Origin: an uncultured Coriobacteriaceae bacterium
GTDB taxonomy: Bacteria > Actinomycetota > Coriobacteriia > Coriobacteriales > Atopobiaceae
NCBI GenBank assembly: GCA_900549525.1
Contig: UWSJ01000029.1
Span: forward strand, 1 to 20,453
Reading direction: 5' to 3'
DNA: 20,453 nucleotides
This document shows positions 14,776 to 20,453 of the stretch, in pieces (positions within the stretch are counted from its first letter, which is position 1; each line of letters opens with the position of its first letter). A model generated the notes under the pieces. That model did no database searches and was not told the DNA's origin. It worked only from the letters and a program-made list of their open reading frames with translations. Position numbers and translations under genes: made by a program.

Positions 14776-16077
14776 CTAGACCTCCCACGCCTCGCGACCC
14801 CGGAGCGCCCGCGCCCCGATGTCGTGACGCATCGTCTTGCCGTCGAAGTCGATAAGGTCGCACGCACGGTACGCCTGCTCTCGGGCGTGTTCGAAGGTGT
14901 CGGCCACGGCCGTGACGTCAAGCACGCGACCACCGGCCGTCACGAGCTCTCCGCCCACGAGCTTGGTGCCCGCGTGATACACCGTGACGCCGGGAAGCTT
15001 CTCCGCGTCCCCGATGCCCGTGATGGGCTTGCCCTTCTCGTAGTGGGCGGGATAGCCGGCACTGGTCAGCACCACCGAGACGGCCCAGTCGTCGTCCCAG
15101 CTCACGTCGGCGTCGGCCAGCGTGCCGTTGTCGCAGCGCAGGAACACGTCGACGAGGTCGGCCTTCATGCGCGGCAGCACCACCTGCGTCTCGGGGTCGC
15201 CGAAGCGGGCGTTGAACTCGAGCACCTTGGGCCCGTCCTTGGTGAGCATGAAGCCACCGTAGAGGCAACCGGAGTACGTAATGCCATCGGCGACGAGCTG
15301 CGCCACCACCTTGCGTTCGATCTCGACCATGGCCTCATGCTCCTCGGGCGACACGAAGGGCACCGGGGAGTAGACGCCCATGCCGCCCGTGTTGGGGCCG
15401 AGGTCGCCGTCGAGGGCGCGCTTGTGGTCCTGCGAGCTCGCGAGCGGCACCACCGTCGTTCCGTCCGTGAGGGCGAGCAGCGAGCACTCGGGGCCCTTGA
15501 GCAGCTCCTCCACGACTACGGTGCTGCCGGCCTCGCCGAAGGTGCCCGAGAAGCACTCGCGCACGCCGACGAGGGCCTCCTCGGTGGTCTGGGCGACGAT
15601 GACACCCTTGCCCGCAGCCAGGCCGTCGGCCTTGACCACGCAGGGGTCAGCGAGCTCGCGGACGTAGGCCTCGGCCGGGGCAGCCTCGGTGAAGCTGCGG
15701 TAGCGGGCCGTGGGGACGCCGGCGCGCTCCATGACCTGCTTGGCGAAGAGCTTGGAGCCCTCCATCTGCGCGGCCTCGCCGCTCGGGCCAAAGCACGCGA
15801 TGCCCGCAGCACGCACGGCGTCGGCGACGCCCGCCACGAGCGGGGCCTCGGGGCCGATGACGACAAGCCCCACGCCGTGCTCGCGGGCGAAGGCGGCGAC
15901 CTCCGCAGGGCTGTCCTGGTCGAGGTCGGCGAGCGTGGCCTCGGCGAGGATGCCGCCGTTGCCGGGGGCGGCCCAGACCTTGCCGCAGCGAGGGCTCTCG
16001 AGCAACTTGCGCAGCAGCGCGTGCTCGCGGCCGCCAGCGCCCAGGAGCAGGATGTCGATCTTCTCGGTATCAGCCAT
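14776..16077 (-). CDS. purD: Phosphoribosylamine-glycine ligase (GAR synthetase)
   Basis: Second step of de novo purine synthesis: joins phosphoribosylamine and glycine with ATP. The 433-residue ATP-grasp enzyme shows LLGAGGREHAL at the N-terminus, then VVIGPEAPLVAGVADA and FGPSGEAAQMEGSK in the first domain. The ATP-grasp part has VKADGLAAGKGVIVA, NTGGMGVYSPVP, and the metal-binding LEFNARFGDPETQ. The C-terminal domain ends near the stop at 14776. The ATG at 16077 has GGGGG five bases upstream. It is 81 bases downstream of the DegV gene and immediately upstream of the Nudix gene. Two small stem-loops precede it (16099-16121 and 16131-16149). It lies apart from the purE-purN locus, about 8 kb away. 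Confidence 0.96.
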   Translation of the reverse strand: MADTEKIDILLLGAGGREHALLRKLLESPRCGKVWAAPGNGGILAEATLADLDQDSPAEVAAFAREHGVGLVVIGPEAPLVAGVADAVRAAGIACFGPSGEAAQMEGSKLFAKQVMERAGVPTARYRSFTEAAPAEAYVRELADPCVVKADGLAAGKGVIVAQTTEEALVGVRECFSGTFGEAGSTVVVEELLKGPECSLLALTDGTTVVPLASSQDHKRALDGDLGPNTGGMGVYSPVPFVSPEEHEAMVEIERKVVAQLVADGITYSGCLYGGFMLTKDGPKVLEFNARFGDPETQVVLPRMKADLVDVFLRCDNGTLADADVSWDDDWAVSVVLTSAGYPAHYEKGKPITGIGDAEKLPGVTVYHAGTKLVGGELVTAGGRVLDVTAVADTFEHAREQAYRACDLIDFDGKTMRHDIGARALRGREAWEV

Positions 16078-16126
16078 GAAGTCCCCCTTTGTTGGTTGGC
16101 CCGCTTACGAACCAGGCGGGCGAAGG

Positions 16127-16149
16127 CAAACGGCCGCTCGGGGCGGCCG
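16127..16149 (-). terminator. Possible weak terminator between the DegV gene and purD
   Basis: On the minus strand CGGCCGC and GCGGCCG (16143-16149 with 16131-16137) form a 7-bp stem with a 5-base loop, followed by TTTG. The short U-tract makes termination partial at best. It starts 10 bases after the DegV stop, so purD may be read by leakage or from its own promoter. Confidence 0.45.
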
Positions 16150-16158
16150 CCGGTAGGT

Positions 16159-17031
16159 CTAACCCTTGTACAGCGCGCTCGTTGGCACCGCACCGAAGCC
16201 CACGAGCCCCGACCCCGTATGCGTGGCGATGACGGGACCCGCATCGTAGGTGGCGAGTACGTTCACCTTGATGCCGCGCTTGCGGATGATATCGACCATC
16301 TCGTCGCAGCCAGCCTGGTTGCGGACGGTCAGCAGCGAGGCCGTGAGGTCGGCGCCGGGGCCGAACTTCGCCTCAACGAGGGTGGCGAGGCTCTCGAACG
16401 CGCGACGGGAACCGCGGCCCTTGCCGACTGGCGAAAGCGTACCGTCGTCGTCCACCGCGAGCACGGCCTTGATGTTGAGCACGGAGCTCATGAGTCCCTT
16501 GGCGCGCGAGCAGCGGCCGTTCTTAACGATGTTCTCGAGCGTGTCGAGGGTGAAGATGAGGTAGGACTGCTTCCGCAGCTCCTCAAGATGGGCAAGCGTG
16601 GCCTCAAGCGTCTCGCCGGCGTCGCGCATGCGGCAGGCCTCCTTGACGAGCATGCCGTGCACCATCGTGGCCGTGCGCGTGTCCCAGACGCGCACCTCGA
16701 CCGGGGCATCCTTGGCGGCGAGTTCGGCGGAGTTGGCCGTACCGGAGAGCGCCGCGGCGATGTGGATGGAGAGGATGCGCTTGGCACCAGCAGCGGCCAT
16801 CCTGGCGTAGGCCTCGCCAAAGCTCGAGGGCGCCGGCTGAGAGCTGTGCGGCAGCTCCTTGGCGGCGGCCATGCGGTCATAGAACTCCTCGGGCTTCATC
16901 TCGATCTGGTCGAGGTAGCAGGAGTCCCTCACGAAGACGTGCAGAGGCACCATCTCGACGCCGAGCTCGTTAAGCTCGTCGAGCGGCAGGTCACAGGTGC
17001 TGTCGGTGAGGATCTCGAAGTCGTGCTGCAT
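16159..17031 (-). CDS. DegV family fatty-acid-binding protein
   Basis: Members bind a fatty acid and, as FakB, present it to a fatty acid kinase (FakA) for phosphorylation in phospholipid synthesis. The 290-residue protein has the family marks: ILTDSTCDLPLDEL at 7-20, PHSSQPAPSSF around 77-87, and ILSIHIAAALSGTANSA where Ser and Thr contact the lipid carboxylate. A C-terminal segment ATHTGSGLVGFG is also typical. The ATG at 17031 follows AAGGAG. The longer frame up to 17139 includes the purA terminator region and is rejected. No fakA-like gene is in view, and the exact ligand cannot be inferred. Confidence 0.9.
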   Translation of the reverse strand: MQHDFEILTDSTCDLPLDELNELGVEMVPLHVFVRDSCYLDQIEMKPEEFYDRMAAAKELPHSSQPAPSSFGEAYARMAAAGAKRILSIHIAAALSGTANSAELAAKDAPVEVRVWDTRTATMVHGMLVKEACRMRDAGETLEATLAHLEELRKQSYLIFTLDTLENIVKNGRCSRAKGLMSSVLNIKAVLAVDDDGTLSPVGKGRGSRRAFESLATLVEAKFGPGADLTASLLTVRNQAGCDEMVDIIRKRGIKVNVLATYDAGPVIATHTGSGLVGFGAVPTSALYKG

Positions 17032-17098
17032 GGCTCCTTGCCTTCCTTGCTCGGGGACAGCCGGGCGAACGGGCCGGCATGTGCGCGTGCGCTCGCGC

Positions 17099-17133
17099 AA
17101 AACGCCCGGCCCCGCACATGACGGAACCGGGCG
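17099..17133 (-). terminator. Intrinsic terminator after purA
   Basis: CGCCCGG (17127-17133 on the minus strand) pairs with CCGGGCG (17103-17109) across a 17-base loop and is followed by TTTTG. The stem starts 7 bases past the purA stop, so it should separate purA from the DegV gene. Confidence 0.6.
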
Positions 17134-17139
17134 AACCAA

Positions 17140-18426
17140 CTACTTCCAGTGACGGTTGATGGTCTGCTCGCGGTCGGGACCCACGGCGATGAGCGACACA
17201 CGGACGCCGGAGAGCTGCTCGATGAGGTCGATGTAGTCCTTGGCCTCGCGCGGCAGGTCGTAGAAGCTGCGGCAACCGGAGATGTCCTCGTGCCACCCGG
17301 GAACCTCGATGTACTTGGGCTTAGCGTGATAGAAGACGCTCTGGTGCTCGGGCACGGTGGTGTACTCCACGCCATCGCACTCGTAGGCCGTGCAGATCTT
17401 GATGGTATCGAGACCGCCCAGCACGTCGAGCTTGGTGATCGCGAGGTCGGTGAGGCCGTTCACGCGGGCGGCGTAGTTCACGACCACCGCGTCATACCAG
17501 CCGCAGCGACGCTTGCGGCCCGTGGTCACGCCGTACTCGTGGCCCTTCTCGAGCAGGAACTTGCCCACGCCGTCCTCCTCGGAGAGCTCCGTGGGGAACG
17601 GGCCGGAGCCCACGCGCGTGAGGTAGGCCTTGGCGATGCCCAGCACGCGGTCGATGTTGGTGGGGCCGACGCCCGAGCCGGTGACGGCGCCGCCGGCCGT
17701 GCAGTTGGAGGAGGTCACGAACGGGTAGGTGCCGTGGTCGATGTCGAGCATCGTGGCCTGGGCGCCCTCGAACAGGATGTTCTTGCCCTCGTCGAGCAGC
17801 TCGTTGAGGAGCTTGGAGCTCTCGACGATGTAGGGCTTGATGCGCTCGGCGTACGGGAGGTAGTTCTCGCAGATCTGCTCCACGGTGTAGGTGGGCAGCT
17901 CGTAGACCTTCTCGAGGATAGGGTTGGTGTACTCCAGCGCCGCCTCGAGCTTCTGGCGGAAGATCTTCTCGTCGAGCATGTCCTGCACGCGCAGGCCCGT
18001 GCGGTTCATCTTGTCCATGTAGCAGGGCCCGACGCCGCGCTTGGTGGTGCCGATGAGGTTCTTGCCGAGCTTCTTCTCGTGGGCACCGTCGAGGTCCTTG
18101 TGGTACGGCATGACGATGTGGGCGTTGCCGGAGACGCGCAGGCCCTCGCAGGTGATGCCCTGCGGCTGCAGCGTGTCGAGCTCCTCGAGCATGACGGAGG
18201 GGTCGACGATGCAGCCGTTGCCGATCACGGAGAGCACGCCCGGGTACATGACGCCGGAGGGAATCTGGTGCAGGGCCAGCTTGTGCCCGTTGGCGATGAC
18301 GGTGTGGCCGGCGTTGGCGCCGCCCTGGTAGCGGCAGACGCAATCGAACTCACCGGAGACGAGGTCGGTCACCTTGCCCTTGCCCTCGTCGCCCCACTGG
18401 CTTCCGACCAGAACTGTTGCCGGCAT
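17140..18426 (-). CDS. purA: Adenylosuccinate synthetase
   Basis: GTP-dependent ligation of IMP and aspartate, the first step from IMP to AMP. The 428-residue length is typical. The catalytic Asp13 in GSQWGDEGKGK and His41 in GGANAGHT fall at the same positions as in the E. coli enzyme. Further motifs are TTKRGVGPCYMDKMNR, EGAQATMLDIDHGTYPFVTS, GSGVGPTNIDRV and VTTGRKRRCGWYDAV. The ATG at 18426 follows GAGGGAG; a longer frame adds seven residues without a better site. It lies 152 bases downstream of dnaB with its own candidate -10 (18498-18503), and a terminator follows its stop, so it looks monocistronic. Confidence 0.97.
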   Translation of the reverse strand: MPATVLVGSQWGDEGKGKVTDLVSGEFDCVCRYQGGANAGHTVIANGHKLALHQIPSGVMYPGVLSVIGNGCIVDPSVMLEELDTLQPQGITCEGLRVSGNAHIVMPYHKDLDGAHEKKLGKNLIGTTKRGVGPCYMDKMNRTGLRVQDMLDEKIFRQKLEAALEYTNPILEKVYELPTYTVEQICENYLPYAERIKPYIVESSKLLNELLDEGKNILFEGAQATMLDIDHGTYPFVTSSNCTAGGAVTGSGVGPTNIDRVLGIAKAYLTRVGSGPFPTELSEEDGVGKFLLEKGHEYGVTTGRKRRCGWYDAVVVNYAARVNGLTDLAITKLDVLGGLDTIKICTAYECDGVEYTTVPEHQSVFYHAKPKYIEVPGWHEDISGCRSFYDLPREAKDYIDLIEQLSGVRVSLIAVGPDREQTINRHWK

Positions 18427-18497
18427 GAAGACTCCCTCTCTTGGCAATCACATCGAAGCGTACGCGGGCAACATGACACCGCCCGCACAACCCCTAA

Positions 18498-18503
18498 AGT
18501 ATA
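18498..18503 (-). promoter_or_regulatory. Candidate -10 element for purA
   Basis: TATACT on the minus strand about 72 bases before the purA start, in the 152-base gap after dnaB. The word is shared with the candidate promoters of purE and the membrane protein gene. The -35 position reads GCATGA, a poor match. Confidence 0.35.
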
Positions 18504-18578
18504 CGGCACAGCACGGAGGCTCATGCAGCTCACACAGCAGCCAGTCGAGCCTCTCCGCCGCAGGGACGGGGTCTCGCG

Positions 18579-19979
18579 CTACTCGTCGTCGTGGTGTGTG
18601 TCGACCTCCATGAACTTGGTCTTCTCGGCAAAGAACGCCATGTCGATGATGCCCAAGGGGCCGGAGCGGTTCTTCGCCACGATGAACTGCGTGACGCCGT
18701 AGTCCGGGCGGTCCTCGCGGCTGCCCTCGTCCTCGGTCATGGAACGGTCGAGGAGGATGACGATGTCGGCGTCCTGCTCGATGGAGCCCGACTCGCGCAG
18801 GTCGGACAGCTGCGGGCGCTTGCCACGGTGACCCGTGCGGTCCTCGTTCTTACGCGAGAGCTGCGACAGGGCGATGACCGGGATGCCCAGGTCCTTGGCC
18901 ATGATCTTGATGCCACGGCTCATCTCGGAGACCTCGGTGGCACGGGAGTCGGCGCGCTTGGAGGGCGGCGGGCTCACGAGCTGCAGGTAGTCGAGGATGA
19001 CGACGCCCTTCTCCTTCTTGCCGAGCATGCGGCGGGCCTTGGCGCGCACCTCGGTGACGGTGGTGCCGGGCGTGTCGTCGATGAGCAGGTCGAGCTTGGA
19101 GAGGTCCTGCGTGGCCTGCAGAATCTGCGTCCACTCCTCCGGCTTGATATTGCCTGAGCGGATGTTTTGCAGGGGAACCATGGAGTACGTGGAGAGCAGG
19201 CGCTGGGCGATTTCCTCGGAGCTCATCTCGAGGGAGAAGAAGCACACGCAGGCGCCCTGCTGGGCCATCTGCACGGCGAGGTTGAGAGCGAAGGAGGTCT
19301 TGCCCACGCCCGGTCGGGCGCCGACGACGATCATCTGGCCGGCGCGCAGACCAAGGAACATCTTGTCCATGGCCGGGAAGCCCGTCATGACGCCCGCTGC
19401 TTGCGCGCCCTCCTGGCTCATGCGCGCCAACTCGTCGTAGAGCGACACCATGGCATCCTCGATCTTGACGTAGGACGTCTTGATGTCGCGGTTGGTGACG
19501 TCGAGCAGGAGCTTCTCGGCGGAGTCGACAACCTCCTTGGTGTCCTCCGGCGCGTTGGCGGCAAGGTTGGCGATCTTGGCCGAGGCCTCGATCATAAGAC
19601 GCAGCGTCGAGTCACGGTGCAGGATGTCTGCATGGTGCTTCCAGCTGCCCACCGCAAAGTAATCGTCGGCGAGACGGGCGACGTAGCCCATGCCACCGAC
19701 CTTGTCGAGCTCGTCGTTGGAGCGAAGATAGTCGGCAAGCGAAATGGGGTCAGGCGTGACGGAGCGCTCGAACATCGTGCGGATGGCCGCAAAGAGCACG
19801 CGGTTGGCATAGACGAAGAAGTCGTCCTCCTTGAGCTCCACGAGAATGCTCTCGAGCGCGTCGGGAGACAGCAGCATGGCAGAGAGCACCGAGCGCTCGG
19901 CTTCCGGGTCGTTGGGCATGGTCTTAATCGAGTCGAACGACGCCGGAGACGGTGCGGAGTCATAGACGATTTCGTCCAT
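18579..19979 (-). CDS. dnaB: Replicative DNA helicase
   Basis: Hexameric helicase that unwinds DNA at the replication fork. The 466-residue protein has the N-terminal DnaB domain at about 20-125 (NDPEAERSVLSAMLL onwards) and a linker. The RecA-type ATPase domain begins near 195, with Walker A GARPGVGKTS at 220-229, FFSLEMSSEE near 247-256, Walker B VVILDYLQLVSPP at 326-338, and the C-terminal segment LSQLSRKNEDR and LSDLRESGSIEQDADI. No intein is present. The ATG at 19979 follows AAGGAAG. It is the first gene of the minus-strand block and has a long, dyad-rich upstream region. The gene usually found upstream in relatives (such as rplI) is not in view. Confidence 0.97.
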   Translation of the reverse strand: MDEIVYDSAPSPASFDSIKTMPNDPEAERSVLSAMLLSPDALESILVELKEDDFFVYANRVLFAAIRTMFERSVTPDPISLADYLRSNDELDKVGGMGYVARLADDYFAVGSWKHHADILHRDSTLRLMIEASAKIANLAANAPEDTKEVVDSAEKLLLDVTNRDIKTSYVKIEDAMVSLYDELARMSQEGAQAAGVMTGFPAMDKMFLGLRAGQMIVVGARPGVGKTSFALNLAVQMAQQGACVCFFSLEMSSEEIAQRLLSTYSMVPLQNIRSGNIKPEEWTQILQATQDLSKLDLLIDDTPGTTVTEVRAKARRMLGKKEKGVVILDYLQLVSPPPSKRADSRATEVSEMSRGIKIMAKDLGIPVIALSQLSRKNEDRTGHRGKRPQLSDLRESGSIEQDADIVILLDRSMTEDEGSREDRPDYGVTQFIVAKNRSGPLGIIDMAFFAEKTKFMEVDTHHDDE

Positions 19980-20350
19980 CAGGGCTTCCTTCGCTGTGCG
20001 ACGTAGGGATTTGGGATGACGCTGGCTAGTCTAGCCGCTTCGTTTCCGGAGCGGCGCCGACGGAGCGGCGCGCGGGCAAGGACGACAAAGAGGGGGAGTC
20101 ACTCCGCCGTTTGCGCCACAGCCAGCCCTATCAACACGTCCGTGTTGAGACTGACGCGCCCCTCAACCCTGCTTTTTCCACTTTTCACACTTTTCGACAA
20201 TTGGCTGCAGTGTCAAAACGGAGTTTTCAACATTGATAGAAGCAGGTACCCATTGCAGGTATCTACCTGCGGCTATGTAAGTGGCATAGCCATCTTCCTC
20301 GCATTTTCTGTAAAGCCGCAGGTACATGGCACTGTAAATTCCTCACACAG
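19980..20350. promoter_or_regulatory. Gene-free, dyad-rich region upstream of dnaB
   Basis: No credible gene was seen in 370 bases. The region contains GGCTAG-T-CTAGCC (20024-20036), overlapping a -10-like TAGACT on the minus strand, and CGGAGCGGCGC twice at 14-base spacing (20047, 20061). It also has TCAACACG-TC-CGTGTTGA (20131-20148), GCAGGTA-TC-TACCTGC (20255-20270), and GGCTATG against CATAGCC (20271-20291). The last is enclosed by TACCTGCGGC (20264-20273) and GCCGCAGGTA (20315-20324). GC content drops in the right half. It may hold dnaB promoters and operators for one or more regulators. Confidence 0.5.
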
Positions 20351-20394
20351 AAAACGGGTGCCGACAGCGAAGCAATCGCAACGTGTCGGCACCC
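20351..20394 (-). terminator. Intrinsic terminator of a minus-strand gene beyond the window
   Basis: A perfect 11-bp stem, GGGTGCCGACA (20356-20366) with TGTCGGCACCC (20384-20394), around a 17-base loop. On the minus strand it is followed by GTTTTC (20355-20350). The orientation fits a gene ending just beyond position 20453. A weaker dyad CATCTTG/CAAGATG lies at 20411-20447. Confidence 0.7.
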
Positions 20395-20453
20395 GCAATG
20401 TGCCTCGTTTCATCTTGGTCGTTAGGAAGAAACCCACGCACAAGATGTTGAAA

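Noticed and set aside
14824..17121. Very long plus-strand reading frame opposite purD and the DegV gene
   Set aside because: It is the antisense shadow of two genes with unmistakable motifs; long antisense frames are expected in GC-rich coding DNA. The same holds for the plus-strand frames at 3931-5070, 5275-6678, 10513-12246 and 17149-18702.
20264..20453. Open minus-strand frame entering from the right edge
   Set aside because: It runs through a perfect terminator hairpin and its translation shows no recognisable protein features.

Overview
The window is high-GC bacterial DNA packed almost entirely with minus-strand genes. Protein motifs, GC-rich codon use and gene content (L-2-hydroxyisocaproate/lactate-type dehydrogenase, class B sortase, DegV protein, an Fe-S type PurF with propeptide) suggest an anaerobic actinomycetotan of the class Coriobacteriia (Olsenella/Collinsella/Atopobiaceae-like). 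That placement is inference from recognition of the proteins; no rRNA gene is present to confirm it.

Layout. Positions 1-712 hold a dehydrogenase cut by the window edge (minus), divergent from an RNA m5U methyltransferase (885-2063, plus). A small XRE-type regulator (2089-2364, minus) converges on it and has an unusually AT-rich tract behind its promoter region. From 8229 down to 2772 (all minus) runs a purine biosynthesis locus: purE, a class B sortase, purF, purM, then a strong terminator and a possible pilin-domain remnant, then purN. Divergent from purE is a pyridoxal-type kinase (8428-9339, plus), whose stop codon interlocks with that of a one-pass membrane protein (9336-10301, minus). 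An ABC exporter half-transporter follows (10492-12285, minus). A lower-GC cassette (about 12436-13984) carries one plus-strand gene with nuclease-like features between two related 55-bp palindromic repeats. The housekeeping region then resumes on the minus strand: dnaB (18579-19979), purA (17140-18426), a DegV protein (16159-17031), purD (14776-16077) and a Nudix hydrolase (14009-14773). The last 470 bases are non-coding as far as can be seen, rich in perfect inverted repeats, and end with the terminator of a gene beyond the window.

How the genes work together. Six de novo purine genes (purF, purD, purN, purM, purE, purA) cover PRPP to phosphoribosylamine, GAR, formyl-GAR, AIR formation, N5-CAIR to CAIR, and IMP to adenylosuccinate. 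purL/S/Q, purK, purC, purB and purH are not in the window. The Nudix enzyme starts 2 bases after the purD stop and probably recycles ADP-ribose to AMP and ribose 5-phosphate. The sortase is translationally coupled to purE although it has no obvious purine role.

The most interesting region is the palindrome-bounded cassette. It has paired 55-bp hairpin repeats, three TGTCAGA motifs at exact 11-bp spacing before the gene, and a poorly characterised protein with a possible restriction-endonuclease-like C-terminus. Next are the sortase inside the purine operon with a pilin-like remnant downstream, and the operator-rich region upstream of dnaB.
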